From Candidatus Nanohalarchaeota archaeon (lineage in GTDB: Archaea; EX4484-52; B79-G9), in contig DAOWAN010000008.1 in NCBI GenBank assembly GCA_030634545.1, positions 1 through 40,662 on the forward strand: 40,662 bases of DNA. The letters are read 5' to 3'. Positions 8,758 through 19,388 of the stretch are shown here, in pieces. The translations under genes were made by a program, and so were the position numbers. Numbering within the stretch: position 1 is the stretch's first letter; each line of letters starts with the position of its first letter. The notes below the pieces were generated by a model that had not been told where the DNA came from, searched no databases, and saw nothing but the letters and a program-made list of their open reading frames with translations.

Positions 8758-9294
8758 TTATTTTGGTACAGCCAAGCTCTTCTCATTGCCGCTAACATCG
8801 CGTGTAACAAGCCCATAAGAATCATTCATATTTTGCAAAGCACCATACATATGTGCAACAGCACCCGCAAAATTGTGCTCATTTCTATTCTTGCCCTGAG
8901 TTTCATAGTTCTCTATTTCTTTCACAGTAAAATCATATAACTCCACATAGCACCTAAAGATATTCTCAAAATCCCCACCATCAAGATATTTCTGCACATC
9001 GCGAGAGACAGACATACGACTAAATAAGTCAGCAGACACATCCGAAATATCACGAAGGACCTCATAAATATCATTAACATTTTGAGGCGAACAAATACCC
9101 TCTGTATCATTCCATTTCTTGTCTTTCAAAAAGCCAGAACAATCATCCAACGTCTTTTTCGATCCCTCAAGTAATACTTCCTTATATGGATTAATTGCAG
9201 TTATAAGCTGCCCAACATAAGCATTCATCCACTTTCCATTATGAGCCCAACTAGAACTAACCCCAATTAACTTATCAGCACCCATATATCCCAT
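8758..9294 (-). CDS. Uncharacterised predicted helical protein, paralogue of 4540-5307
   Basis: See 4540-5307; own TATA promoter. Confidence 0.7.
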   Translation of the reverse strand: MGYMGADKLIGVSSSWAHNGKWMNAYVGQLITAINPYKEVLLEGSKKTLDDCSGFLKDKKWNDTEGICSPQNVNDIYEVLRDISDVSADLFSRMSVSRDVQKYLDGGDFENIFRCYVELYDFTVKEIENYETQGKNRNEHNFAGAVAHMYGALQNMNDSYGLVTRDVSGNEKSLAVPK

Positions 9295-9313
9295 AAGACA
9301 TATTAGAACGCAA

Positions 9314-9330
9314 GAATATTTAAATAATTA
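9314..9330 (-). promoter_or_regulatory. TATA-box promoter of the 8758-9294 gene (leaderless)
   Basis: gaatatttaaataatta centred about 27 nt upstream of the ATG. Confidence 0.6.
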
Positions 9331-9334
9331 TTGA

Positions 9335-10120
9335 TTAGTGATAACTCCGTTCAAGTCCTTCCTTCATCCCACGCACAAACTCCCCAATCTCCCCTATCAT
9401 CTTCTCCTTATCACCCAGATTCCTCTCAATAATCTTGACAATAGCACTCCCCACAATAACCCCATCCGCTCCCGCAGAAACCAGTTTGCGCGCATGCGCA
9501 GGCTCAGAAACCCCGAACCCAACAAGAACCGGAACATCAGTCTTCCCCTTAACCTTAGAAACAAGCTCCAAAGTAGAATCCGAAACACCACTACGCGCCC
9601 CCGTAACCCCAAGCACAGACACAAGATAGACATACCCGGACACTTTCTCCAAAATCAAAGACATCCTGGATGAAGTAGTAGTCTGCGCAACAATGAACAC
9701 AGCATCAATCCCGTGCTTTTTCGCAGCATCAACATAAGGCCCTGCCTCCTCAAGCGGCACATCAGCCACAAGCACATAATCAACACCAGCAGCCGAAGCA
9801 TCAGCATAAAACTTATCAATCCCCCTCTTATAAACCAAATTAGAATAAACCAGAAGACTGATCGGAACAGAAGAACAATCCTTTATCTCCCGAATCATCC
9901 TAAACGAAGAATCAACACAAGCCCCATTATCAAGCGCCCTTTTGTCCGCAAGCTGAATAGTGGGCCCGTCAGCAATAGGATCAGAAAAAGCAAACCCAAG
10001 CTCAAGCATATCAGCACCCTCATCAATCATCTTCATGATGATCTTCCTGGAAGTATCATAATCCGGATCCCCGACAACCACAAAAGGAACAAATAATTTC
10101 CGCCCGTCAAACACATTCAT
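9335..10120 (-). CDS. trpA: Tryptophan synthase alpha chain
   Basis: [58 protein letters not shown]; ELGxPFSDPxADGPxIQ motif. Confidence 0.97.
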   Translation of the reverse strand: MNVFDGRKLFVPFVVVGDPDYDTSRKIIMKMIDEGADMLELGFAFSDPIADGPTIQLADKRALDNGACVDSSFRMIREIKDCSSVPISLLVYSNLVYKRGIDKFYADASAAGVDYVLVADVPLEEAGPYVDAAKKHGIDAVFIVAQTTTSSRMSLILEKVSGYVYLVSVLGVTGARSGVSDSTLELVSKVKGKTDVPVLVGFGVSEPAHARKLVSAGADGVIVGSAIVKIIERNLGDKEKMIGEIGEFVRGMKEGLERSYH

Positions 10121-11283
10121 TTCATCACCTTTATCACATGCTCCATGTCCTTATCGCCCCTTCCCGACAGATTCACAACAATGACATCATCCTTCTTCAT
10201 CTTCTTTGCGACCTTGAAAGCATAAGCAACAGCATGCGCAGACTCAAGCGCAGGAATGATCCCCTCTGAAACCGAAAGCTCCTTAAACGCAGACAACGCC
10301 TCCTTATCAGTAATGCCCCCGTACTCAACACGCCCTGCATCCTTAAGCGCACTATGCTCAGGCCCCACACCAGGATAATCAAGCCCTGCAGAGATTGAAT
10401 ACGCCTCATTGATCTGTCCGTCCTTATCCTGCAGGATATATGAAAGCGACCCATGCAATATCCCGGGCTCCCCTTTACATAGAGACGCACCATGCTTATC
10501 AGTATCCATCCCAAGCCCTGCTGCCTCGACACCATAAAGCTTTACATCATCTGACAGAAACTCAAAAAACATCCCGATAGAGTTCGACCCGCCCCCGACG
10601 CACGCAACAATCGCATCAGGCAGCCTGCCTTCAACCTCCATGATCTGCTTTTTGGTCTCCTCACCGATAACCCTCTGGAAATCGCGCACAATCATAGGAT
10701 ACGGATGCGGTCCCACAACAGACCCAAGCACATAATAAGTATCACGTACATTAGCGATCCAGTCGCGCAAAGCCTCATTCACAGCATCCTTAAGAGTACC
10801 GGCACCGGACGCAACCGGAACCACCTCTGCGCCGCACAACTTCATCCGAAAGACATTCAGCCTCTGGCGCTCAATATCCAGAACACCCATAAAGACACAC
10901 GTCTTGATGCCAAGCAGCGCCCCGACAACAGCCGTAGCGACACCATGCTGACCGGCCCCGGTCTCAGCAATCAGGCGTGTCTTGCCCATATGCTTCGCCA
11001 AAAGCCCCTGGCCAATAGTATTATTTATCTTATGCGCCCCCGTATGGACCAGGTCCTCCCGCTTAAGATATATCCGGCATCCATACTTGCGCGACAGGTT
11101 CTTCGCAAAATAAAGCGGCGTAGGCCGCCCTGCATAACTTGCAAGAAGTCCATGCAACTCCTTATTAAAATCTTCATCATCCTTCAGCCTCGCGTACGCA
11201 CCCTCAAGCTCTTCAAGCGCAGGCATAAGCGTCTCAGGCACAAACATGCCCCCGAATTTACCGAATCTCGTATCCATCTTCAT
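10117..11283 (-). CDS. trpB: Tryptophan synthase beta chain
   Basis: [22 protein letters not shown]...[25 protein letters not shown] (PLP lysine motif). Confidence 0.98.
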   Translation of the reverse strand: MKMDTRFGKFGGMFVPETLMPALEELEGAYARLKDDEDFNKELHGLLASYAGRPTPLYFAKNLSRKYGCRIYLKREDLVHTGAHKINNTIGQGLLAKHMGKTRLIAETGAGQHGVATAVVGALLGIKTCVFMGVLDIERQRLNVFRMKLCGAEVVPVASGAGTLKDAVNEALRDWIANVRDTYYVLGSVVGPHPYPMIVRDFQRVIGEETKKQIMEVEGRLPDAIVACVGGGSNSIGMFFEFLSDDVKLYGVEAAGLGMDTDKHGASLCKGEPGILHGSLSYILQDKDGQINEAYSISAGLDYPGVGPEHSALKDAGRVEYGGITDKEALSAFKELSVSEGIIPALESAHAVAYAFKVAKKMKKDDVIVVNLSGRGDKDMEHVIKVMK

Positions 11284-11285
11284 AA

Positions 11286-11912
11286 CTACACCTTTTTTTT
11301 CACAATCTCAATAAACCTCTTCATCTTATCATGATCCTTCCTGCCGGGCTCAGACTCAATACCACTGGAACTATCGACAGCATACGGATTAACACTCACA
11401 ATAGCAAGCTCGACATTAGATACATCCATCCCGCCTGAAACCACAACCGGCTTCCCAAAAGAAAACCCGTTAAGCATACACCAGTCAAACACATCCCCGG
11501 TCCCGCCGAAAGCATCTTCCTTATAGGTATCAAAAAGAACAGCAGAAACATAAGGCTCATATTCCTTGACCTGAAAAAGGCTGGTCTCATCTTTTACCCT
11601 GAATGCCTTGATGACATTAGAAAACCGCGCACAGTACTCCTTTGACTCATTGCCGTGAAACTGCACAGCAGTAAGTCCGCAATAATCCTGTATCTCGCGC
11701 ACAACATCTTCCTTCTCATCCACAAACACCCCGACTTTTGCAACAAAAGGCGGAAGAGATCTTATAATTTCCCTTGCAGTCTCCTTATCCACGCAGCGCG
11801 GGCTATTTTTATAGAACACAAACCCGAGCGCATCAGCCCCAAGCTCAACTGCCGCAATAGCATCCTCAATATTTGTAATCCCGCAGATCTTAACTTTCAC
11901 CATATGCATCAC
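11286..11912 (-). CDS. trpF: Phosphoribosylanthranilate isomerase
   Basis: [37 protein letters not shown]. Confidence 0.97.
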   Translation of the reverse strand: MMHMVKVKICGITNIEDAIAAVELGADALGFVFYKNSPRCVDKETAREIIRSLPPFVAKVGVFVDEKEDVVREIQDYCGLTAVQFHGNESKEYCARFSNVIKAFRVKDETSLFQVKEYEPYVSAVLFDTYKEDAFGGTGDVFDWCMLNGFSFGKPVVVSGGMDVSNVELAIVSVNPYAVDSSSGIESEPGRKDHDKMKRFIEIVKKKV

Positions 11913-12687
11913 TCAACTCCTTCAGTTTCTCCTCAATATCTCCTTCCATGATCGCAGTCCCCACAAGCACAGCATCAATATTTGCTTCCTGTAAAAACAC
12001 TATATCCTCCTTTGTCTTAACTCCGCTCTCACTGACGACAACTACACCAGAAGGTAAATGTTTCGATAATTCAATCGTAGTGCCCAAATCAGTAGTCATG
12101 GTCTTCAGGTCCCTGTTATTTATACCGATTATATCTGCACCTGAGCGGATAGCAACATCCAGATCACTCTTATCATGCACCTCGACAAGACAATCCATAC
12201 CCAATCCCTTTGCGATATTGATGAAAGTTTTCAATCTGGTCTCATCAAGTACAGAGACAATCAACAATACAGCATCAGCACCGTAATATCGCGATTCATA
12301 TATCTGGTATTCATCGATTATGAAATCCTTCCTGAGCACAGGCAGACTCGTATTCTCTTTTGCAACAGGCAAATACCCCAGAGAGCCGCCAAAATACTTT
12401 TCGTCAGTCAGCACTGAAATCGCACTTGCATATTTATCATAAAGACCCAGTATCCTCAAAACCTCATCGTCACCTGCATCTTTTATCCTGCCAGATGACG
12501 GTGACGCAAACTTCAACTCAGCAATCAGTTTCGGTAACGGGGTACCGTCCCGTATTACTGCCTGCTTGAACCGCCCATCACCCTTCTTGATCCCGCCAAC
12601 AAACGACCCAAGAGGTATCTCTACTTTCCGCGCATCAACTTCCTTTTTCTTGTTTTCTATAATTTCAAGAATAACATCAGTTTGCAT
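11890..12687 (-). CDS. trpC: Indole-3-glycerol phosphate synthase
   Basis: LIAELKFASPSSGRI...VLRKDFIIDEYQIYESRYYGADAVLLIV...GINNRDLKT...VVSESGV. Confidence 0.97.
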   Translation of the reverse strand: MQTDVILEIIENKKKEVDARKVEIPLGSFVGGIKKGDGRFKQAVIRDGTPLPKLIAELKFASPSSGRIKDAGDDEVLRILGLYDKYASAISVLTDEKYFGGSLGYLPVAKENTSLPVLRKDFIIDEYQIYESRYYGADAVLLIVSVLDETRLKTFINIAKGLGMDCLVEVHDKSDLDVAIRSGADIIGINNRDLKTMTTDLGTTIELSKHLPSGVVVVSESGVKTKEDIVFLQEANIDAVLVGTAIMEGDIEEKLKELSDAYGES

Positions 12688-13687
12688 TTGTAATCTCCTT
12701 CAGTTTTTCAAGCGCCAACAGCGCCTTCCCGCTTTCTATCGAATTTATCGCAATAGGCAGCGCATCTTTTATTGTCTCTGCGCCGCCGCCCGCAGCGATT
12801 GCAGCAGCAGCATTCAAGACAGTTATATCATACATAGGACCTTTTTGGTTGTTCAGGATATCGAGTGTGATCTTTGCATTTTCCTCTGGTGTCCCGCCGA
12901 TGATTGTCGAAATGTCTTGTGTCTCAATACCAAAATCCGAAGGTCTGACAGTATATGTGCTTATTTCGCCACCTTTTAACTCTGTGATTCTCGTTTCCCC
13001 GCATATGCTTATCTCATCAAGCGGATAGCCATGAACTATATATGCGCGCTTTCCTCCGAGATTCAAAAGCACGTTTGCAAGCGGTTCTGTAAGATTTGGA
13101 TCATAGACTCCGATGACCTGCGCACCTGCCCCCGCAGGATTCGTAAGCGGTCCGATAACATTAAATATTGTCCTTATGCCTATTTCTCTTCGTGGACCTA
13201 TTGCGTATTTCATTGCTGTGTGAAAATGCGGTGCAAAAAGAAACCCGATACCTGCCTCCTCAACGCATTTTGTGACAACCTCAGGCGAGACATCAATCTT
13301 GACACCAAGTGCAGAAAGCACATCACAAGACCCGCTCTTACTGGATACAGACCTGTTCCCGTGCTTGGCAACATAAATACCTGCACCAGCAGCCACAAAC
13401 GCAGCAGTAGTAGATATATTGAACGTACCTGTACCATCCCCCCCAGTACCGCATGTATCAACAAGCACACCAACTTTCGGCGCAATCTTCACAACCTTCT
13501 CCCTCATGACACGGACCGCACCTGTAATCTCATCTACAGTCTCACCCTTCATGCGAAGCGCACACAGAAAAGATCCAATCTGCGCATCAGTCGCATCTCC
13601 ATCCATTATCTGCATAAAGACATCAACAGTTTCCTCACAGGAAAGATTCCCGCCATCAACAACCTTGGATATTGCCTCTTTAATCAT
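12677..13687 (-). CDS. trpD: Anthranilate phosphoribosyltransferase
   Basis: VDTCGTGGDGTGTFNISTTAAFVAAGAGIYVAKHGNRSVSSKSGSCDVLSALGV. Confidence 0.98.
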   Translation of the reverse strand: MIKEAISKVVDGGNLSCEETVDVFMQIMDGDATDAQIGSFLCALRMKGETVDEITGAVRVMREKVVKIAPKVGVLVDTCGTGGDGTGTFNISTTAAFVAAGAGIYVAKHGNRSVSSKSGSCDVLSALGVKIDVSPEVVTKCVEEAGIGFLFAPHFHTAMKYAIGPRREIGIRTIFNVIGPLTNPAGAGAQVIGVYDPNLTEPLANVLLNLGGKRAYIVHGYPLDEISICGETRITELKGGEISTYTVRPSDFGIETQDISTIIGGTPEENAKITLDILNNQKGPMYDITVLNAAAAIAAGGGAETIKDALPIAINSIESGKALLALEKLKEITNAN

Positions 13688-14280
13688 AATCTACCACCTT
13701 TAACAACAGAGATCATATTCTCAACAATCTTCCCGCCAACAGGCGTAAGTATCGACTCCGGATGAAACTGTACACCCTCAACCATATATTTCTTGTGGCG
13801 CACCCCCATCACAACCCCACTCTCAGTCTTCGACACAACAGACAGACAATCAGGCAGCTCCAAAGCAGCAAGCGAATGATACCTCCCGCACGCAAACGGA
13901 CACTCAATCCCCTCATACAGCGCCTTCCCGTCATGAAACACAAGCGAAGTCTTGCCATGTAGCGTCTCATCTGCCACACCGACTCTCCCCCCGAACGCCT
14001 CAACAATTGCCTGGTGCCCAAGACATATCCCAAACAAAGGAACCTTACCAGAATACTTCCTGATGACATCGATACACACACCGGCATCACAAGGCGCCCC
14101 CGGTCCCGGCGAAATCACAATCAACTGAACTTCCTGCTCACGCACCACATCACAGATACGCTCCATAGAAACATCATTCCTGTAAGTGACCACATCATGC
14201 CCCCTCTTCTCAAACTCATCCACCAGATTATAAGTGAATGAATCAAAATTATCAATCAACAGTATTTTCATACTCCACAC
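13684..14280 (-). CDS. trpG: Anthranilate synthase component II (glutamine amidotransferase)
   Basis: MKILLIDNFDSFTYNLVDEF...PLFGICLGHQAIVEAFGG...VEGVQFHPESILT. Confidence 0.97.
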   Translation of the reverse strand: MWSMKILLIDNFDSFTYNLVDEFEKRGHDVVTYRNDVSMERICDVVREQEVQLIVISPGPGAPCDAGVCIDVIRKYSGKVPLFGICLGHQAIVEAFGGRVGVADETLHGKTSLVFHDGKALYEGIECPFACGRYHSLAALELPDCLSVVSKTESGVVMGVRHKKYMVEGVQFHPESILTPVGGKIVENMISVVKGGRL

Positions 14281-15880
14281 CGCCAGTCATTTCAATTGCC
14301 AAAAGGCACGCCTTAGCTTTCTTCAAAGTCTCCTCAAACTCCTTCAGAGGCACAGAATCATAAACAACACCAGCCCCGGACCGAACATAAGCAACCCCAT
14401 CCTTCATCTGCATAGACCGGATAATAATAGTAGAATCAAAATCCCCATGCGGCGTAAGATAAGCAACAGCACCCCCATAATAACAGCGCTTATTCTTCTC
14501 TGCTCTTCGTATCAACTCCATCGCCCGGATCTTAGGCGCCCCCGTAAGCGTACCCATATTCATAGACGCAAGATAAGCATGAAGCGCATCCATATCATCC
14601 TTCAAAATTCCGCTCACATTAGACACAATATGCTGCACATGAGAATACTTCTCAACAATAAACGGCTCATCAACAACGCGCGTACCGGGCTTTGACACCC
14701 GCGCAACATCATTGCGCGCAAGATCAACAAGCATCACATGCTCAGAAACCTCCTTCTGATCAAGCTTAAGCTCAACCTCATACTTGCCATCAAGATCATG
14801 ATCAATCTTCCCATCCACTATCCCGCGAGGTCGCGTACCGGCAATAGGTCTAATCTCCACTTTTTTATCCTTATCACCCTCAACCCGAAGCGCCATCTCA
14901 GGCGATGCACCAAGAAGAACAGAATCACCAAAATTGATGAAAAACATATAAGGCGACGGATTCAGACGCCTAAGCGTACGATACACAGAAAGCGGCTCAG
15001 CATTATATTCCACCATCAACGTCCGCGACGGCACTGCCTGAAATATATCCCCGCACCTGATGTGCCCTTTAAACTCATCCACAATACCCGTAAACTTCTC
15101 TTTTGACACATCACTACAAATCCGCACCTTTTTTTTATTGTAACTGCGCGCCTTTGGAACCGAAGATTGCTCCATAACCCGTACATACTCATCAATTATC
15201 TTCTTGCAGTCTGAAAGAACCTTCTGACTATTTTCATGATTGACAAGCGCATTAGCAATAAAATAAGTGACATCATTCTTATGATCAAAAACAAACAGAT
15301 TATCAGCAAAATACAATTCATAATCCGGTGTATTGAGGACATTGTGCTTATTTTGAGGCAGGTCCTCAAACTGATCAATAAAATCATAAGCAATAGCCCC
15401 AAGCAGCCCCCCGTAAAAAGTTAGTGGTTTATCTGTTGGCTTGAATCTGTATGCGATAGCGCGCAAAATATCAACATGCGTCTTTTGGCTCAGGCGCTCT
15501 CTCTCAGAAAGCTTTTTATCGCGCTTTGGCTCCAACGTTCCGGTGATTTTTGTTTTTTCATATTTTATAGAATCGCAAAAAGATAGATTGTCTTTTATCA
15601 TCTCAAGAAACTTTTCTCCAGTTTCATTAAATGCAACAATCTCAAAATGACTGCCTGTCCCAGACACTTTTAAACAAGGCGCAGCAGTCCCCATACTGAA
15701 CTGCGCATACTTAGCAGAAACAGATGCAGACTCAAGAAGCAGGCAATGTGGATTGCGCCCATAATCAGAAAGTTTGGCAAAGAATTCAACAGGACACTTA
15801 AGCCCTTTTACGACTTTATAGACTGGAACAATCTCTCCAGACTTCGCATGCGCGAGTTTTTCCGCGCCAAAGATATCCAC
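14252..15880 (-). CDS. trpE: Anthranilate synthase component I (GTG start)
   Basis: IRCGDIFQAVPSRTL...PSPYMFFINFG...IRPIAGTRPRG...TLTGAPKIRAMELI. Confidence 0.97.
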   Translation of the reverse strand: MDIFGAEKLAHAKSGEIVPVYKVVKGLKCPVEFFAKLSDYGRNPHCLLLESASVSAKYAQFSMGTAAPCLKVSGTGSHFEIVAFNETGEKFLEMIKDNLSFCDSIKYEKTKITGTLEPKRDKKLSERERLSQKTHVDILRAIAYRFKPTDKPLTFYGGLLGAIAYDFIDQFEDLPQNKHNVLNTPDYELYFADNLFVFDHKNDVTYFIANALVNHENSQKVLSDCKKIIDEYVRVMEQSSVPKARSYNKKKVRICSDVSKEKFTGIVDEFKGHIRCGDIFQAVPSRTLMVEYNAEPLSVYRTLRRLNPSPYMFFINFGDSVLLGASPEMALRVEGDKDKKVEIRPIAGTRPRGIVDGKIDHDLDGKYEVELKLDQKEVSEHVMLVDLARNDVARVSKPGTRVVDEPFIVEKYSHVQHIVSNVSGILKDDMDALHAYLASMNMGTLTGAPKIRAMELIRRAEKNKRCYYGGAVAYLTPHGDFDSTIIIRSMQMKDGVAYVRSGAGVVYDSVPLKEFEETLKKAKACLLAIEMTGGVEYENTVD

Positions 15881-16559
15881 CCATAATTTTCACCGTAATT
15901 CTAAAACTCCTATAGAACAAATACCTTTATATATTTTACTGCGCAAGCTATCGTTTTTCAGACAGCGCCAACACTAAGAACAAACAATCTAACATACCGC
16001 CTTTCAGAAGTTTGGGCGCCAAAAAAGCAAAACTAAAGAAAGAAAACATTGATAAATAAGAATAAGAAAGTCTACAGGTTCCGAACAAAGCGCATCCAAT
16101 CCATCGGCATCACAAATCACCTAAATGTAACTACTAATTAGCGCATAAAATTTATAAGGCTTTCGGAAGCGCAAAAAGACTAAAAAACCAAAGACCCAAA
16201 CAAGATACCTCAAAGTAGCCTACTCAAAAGTATCCGAATCATCAAAACAGAACCGACATATTCTGAAAAAAATGTGTGGCGCTATTAGCATTCCCTAAGA
16301 TAGCACCATGGAATCATTGCTCCAAGCTCTTACTTTTAAAAATTTAAGTCCAATACAGATATGTCTTATCACTATAGTATTTAAGCATTGTTGTAGTTTA
16401 ACTGTATTTTTTTGTCGCATATAATGTATTGTGGATACCATTGCACAAACTACACAGATGAGAACTACTCTGAATGAAAGCACAAGCTAAGCATTTAAGA
16501 TATCTAAAAATATACCTTGCAACATTCCATGACTAAAAGCCAGACAGAAACAATCTGCC

Positions 16560-17141
16560 TTACTTTCCCTTACCGGATTTGGCTCTTATGCTTGGTCTTA
16601 GTTTCTCTGCGCCTGTGCCTTTGTTGTTTAGACCTCTTGATTTCTTGCCAGCTGGTGTCAGTCCCCGGTGTACACGACCTTTATGAACATCTTTTGTTAT
16701 CCATGAAAGGTTCTTGTCACTTTTTATTGCATTGTGTGACGGGTTTACAAGTATTGTCTCATACCATTTGTGCTTTCCGTCTTCACCCACATAGTAACTT
16801 GCAAGAACTTCGAGATTAGGGTATTTTCTTGACACTTTCTCTTCTGCAATGACCTGTCTTGACTTTTTAGGTGTGAAGTGGACAAATCCTGCTTTTTTTG
16901 GTTTTCGCCCTTTCTTATGGCGTTCCCTTTCCCTTCCACCGCGACCTACTTTGACCCTTGCAATCACAATTCCCGGTTTTGCCTTATATCCTAAAGAACG
17001 AGCCCTGTCAAGCCGTGTCGGTTTTTCCACGCGGGTCACTGTTGTTTCCTGACGCCATTGTATAAGACGTTCCTGCCATACACTTCCGAGGTTAGCTTTC
17101 GGGTTTTTCCATGCTTCTTTTATGTATTTGTACATTCCCAT
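16560..17141 (-). CDS. rpl15e: 50S ribosomal protein eL15
   Basis: [83 protein letters not shown]. Confidence 0.97.
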   Translation of the reverse strand: MGMYKYIKEAWKNPKANLGSVWQERLIQWRQETTVTRVEKPTRLDRARSLGYKAKPGIVIARVKVGRGGRERERHKKGRKPKKAGFVHFTPKKSRQVIAEEKVSRKYPNLEVLASYYVGEDGKHKWYETILVNPSHNAIKSDKNLSWITKDVHKGRVHRGLTPAGKKSRGLNNKGTGAEKLRPSIRAKSGKGK

Positions 17142-17190
17142 GTATATCATCTCCTGTGATTTTTGTTACGACATCAAACGCACCAAGCAA

Positions 17191-17236
17191 TCAAAAAGCT
17201 TGGAATTCTCCAATGTCGCAAAGGTTCCATGATTTT
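17191..17236 (-). promoter_or_regulatory. Structured 5'-leader motif of eL15
   Basis: Minus strand TCATGGAA...TTCCAAGCTTTTTGATTGCTTGG with alternative pairings; similar block upstream of the permease at 6606-6650. Confidence 0.5.
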
Positions 17237-17360
17237 CTCCGTTCAGCGCTCTTTGCGCCACATCCTGGGAAAAATTTATATCTATTTGTTTGCTACTAAG
17301 TAAAAGTGTGGGAAATATTTAAATAGTTAACGGACACTATGTTAGTGCTATACATTATAG

Positions 17361-17510
17361 TTATAGTTAACGTCGTTACTAAATGGACAAATTTAACCTA
17401 AGACCAAGAGACGTTAATCTATATGGTGAAGACATTTGTCCATTTTGAAGACGATAGTCTTCGAAAGCTTGGCATGTAATGCCATGAAATAGTTATGTCT
17501 TCAACTATAT
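17361..17510 (+). ncRNA. Kissing-hairpin element E2, directly upstream of the rpoL RBS
   Basis: TATAG-TTAACGTC(17362-17374)/GACGTTAA-T-CTATA(17410-17423); GAAGACAT(17428-17435)/ATGTCTTC(17495-17502); loop complement ATGGACAAAT(17383-17392)/ATTTGTCCAT(17434-17443). Two extra hairpins sit in the second loop. Confidence 0.78.
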
Positions 17511-17528
17511 TTGAATTAAGGTGAGTTT

Positions 17529-17801
17529 ATGGATGTTACTATGAAAAAAAGCGGAACTGATACACTAAACGTTGAGATTAATGGAGATGAGCATACTCTT
17601 TCTAATATTTTGAGAGAAGAATTATGGAATGATTCAACAGTAAGTTTTGCTGCTTATGAAAAAAAGCATCCCTACCTTGGTAATCCTAAGCTTATTATTA
17701 AGTCAAAAGACCCTGTGAAGTCTCTGAAAGGTGCTGTGAAGCGCTGTTCAGATAACGTTTCTGAATTCGAGAAACTGTTTGTGAAAGCATGCGGGAAATA
17801 G
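17529..17801 (+). CDS. rpoL: DNA-directed RNA polymerase subunit L
   Basis: MKKSGTDTLNVEINGDEHTLSNILREELWNDSTVSFAAYEKKHPYLGNPKLIIKSKDPVKSLKGAVKR. Confidence 0.93.
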   Translation: MDVTMKKSGTDTLNVEINGDEHTLSNILREELWNDSTVSFAAYEKKHPYLGNPKLIIKSKDPVKSLKGAVKRCSDNVSEFEKLFVKACGK

Positions 17802-17823
17802 TTTGATTCTTAAGGGGAGTTTC

Positions 17824-18339
17824 ATGGGGATAAGAGAGATTAATGACTATCTAGAGGCTAATGAATTTATAGGTAGCATCGTGTATATACTTTTTGGCAT
17901 GTTTCTTGCAGTAGTCGTCTACCAGACACTTGGATTTGCACTTAGTACCGAAGATCCGATTGTAGTTGTAGTATCATGTTCTATGCTGCCCAATCTCGAC
18001 CGGGGCGACTTGCTGGTATTAAAGGGCGTAGATACCGATACACTCAAAGCAGGCAGGATTGATGGAGATATCATAGTTTATATCTGCCCGTCAAATAACC
18101 CGGGATGTCCTTCCGGAAATAAGTTGATTGTGCATCGACTGTATGAAATTAACGAGGACGGAACCCTTAGTAGTTGGGGTGACAATAATCCAGTTGCTGA
18201 CGCATGGAGCATACAGCCGGAATGGATAAGAGGCAAGGTACTTTACAGGATACCCCTTTTAGGTGAGCCTAAACTGATATTGACTGAGATTCTCAGCGGC
18301 AACATCGACGGTCTCCTTTCTTATCGATTTACATGTTAA
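17824..18339 (+). CDS. Signal peptidase I, Sec11/SipW type
   Basis: VVVVSCSMLPNLDRGDLLVLKG (catalytic Ser), LIVHRLYEINEDG (His in place of Lys), GDNN motif. Confidence 0.88.
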   Translation: MGIREINDYLEANEFIGSIVYILFGMFLAVVVYQTLGFALSTEDPIVVVVSCSMLPNLDRGDLLVLKGVDTDTLKAGRIDGDIIVYICPSNNPGCPSGNKLIVHRLYEINEDGTLSSWGDNNPVADAWSIQPEWIRGKVLYRIPLLGEPKLILTEILSGNIDGLLSYRFTC

Positions 18340-18522
18340 TACACATAAGTCACGATAAAAGGTTTAATGATAACGTTTAGTGAATTACCATCAGGACATT
18401 AAAAACAGCAACACCCAAGACAATTCCTAATAGCTGCAATCGTTTTGGACCTTTTGGATACATTTATATATTTATTTGTTCAAATTGCGCATAAAGTTAT
18501 TGTTTTCCGGAAGGTGTTGATT

Positions 18523-18852
18523 ATGAAATTGTGTGAAAAATGTGGCAGTTTAATGGCGCCAGTAAAGAAAGAAGATGCAGTGGTCCTCGTATGTAACAAG
18601 TGTGGCAAGCAGACTTCTATTGAAAAAGGTAAAGTTTTTAAATTAAAGGAAAAGATGACTCATGAACCATTAGACTCTATTCCTGTTGTGGACGATACTC
18701 GTGAGACATTACCAATTACAAATGCTGAGTGTCCTGAGTGCGGTCATAATAAAGCAGGATGGTGGACACAGCAGACACGATCAAGTGACGAACCAGAAAC
18801 ACGATTTTATCGCTGTCAGAAATGCAAGAAGACTTGGCGGGAGTATAGTTGA
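18523..18852 (+). CDS. tfs: Transcription factor S (TFIIS/RPB9-like)
   Basis: N-terminal MKLCEKCGSLMAP...CNKCG; C-terminal CPECGHNKAGWWTQQTRSSDEPETRFYRCQKCKKTWREYS. Confidence 0.95.
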   Translation: MKLCEKCGSLMAPVKKEDAVVLVCNKCGKQTSIEKGKVFKLKEKMTHEPLDSIPVVDDTRETLPITNAECPECGHNKAGWWTQQTRSSDEPETRFYRCQKCKKTWREYS

Positions 18853-19064
18853 ATCCAGGCATTGCAAAATACCATGCAACAACCCCATAAAAGATTGGCG
18901 ATCAGGTGCGTTTCACTTCATTCAATCGCACACAGATGTTATTCTGTAATTACGATATTGCTTCGCTCAAGCACACAGACGATGATTATTTATTCCTGTC
19001 CCGAACATCGAAATGACACTTTTTCTTGCGCAAGGTATTTAAATTTCAGTGTGAAACTCACAGC

Positions 19065-19388
19065 ATGAACTACAGTAGCAATGTTTTTATCGAAAAGAAA
19101 ATCAATGAAATAGATATCTCTTCTGAGATTAAGATAAGAATTCTTGGCACGATCGTAAGTAAAATTGATGATTCTATTTTTGTTGATGATGGCACAGGAA
19201 CCGTTCAGGTCGCAATTAGTCCGGATATGGCTTTAAATGTCTCAGAAAATCAATTGGTTCGTGTTTTTGGGAGACTGAGGTCATCTGGAGATGGTTTCGA
19301 TTTATACGGAGAGATTGTTCAGAATATGAGCAAACTAAATCTAAAACAGTATAATGCAGTTATGGAACATTACAATAAGATGGTGTAG
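19065..19388 (+). CDS. OB-fold nucleic-acid-binding protein (RPA-associated-like)
   Basis: IKIRILGTIVSKIDDSIFVDDGTGTVQVAISPDMALNVSENQLVRVFGRLR is a typical OB-fold; TATA tatttaaatttc about 26 nt upstream. Confidence 0.75.
   Translation: MNYSSNVFIEKKINEIDISSEIKIRILGTIVSKIDDSIFVDDGTGTVQVAISPDMALNVSENQLVRVFGRLRSSGDGFDLYGEIVQNMSKLNLKQYNAVMEHYNKMV

Noticed and set aside
16875-16895. ggacaaat match to the loop motif of the RNA family
   Set aside because: Lies inside eL15 coding sequence without the surrounding helices.
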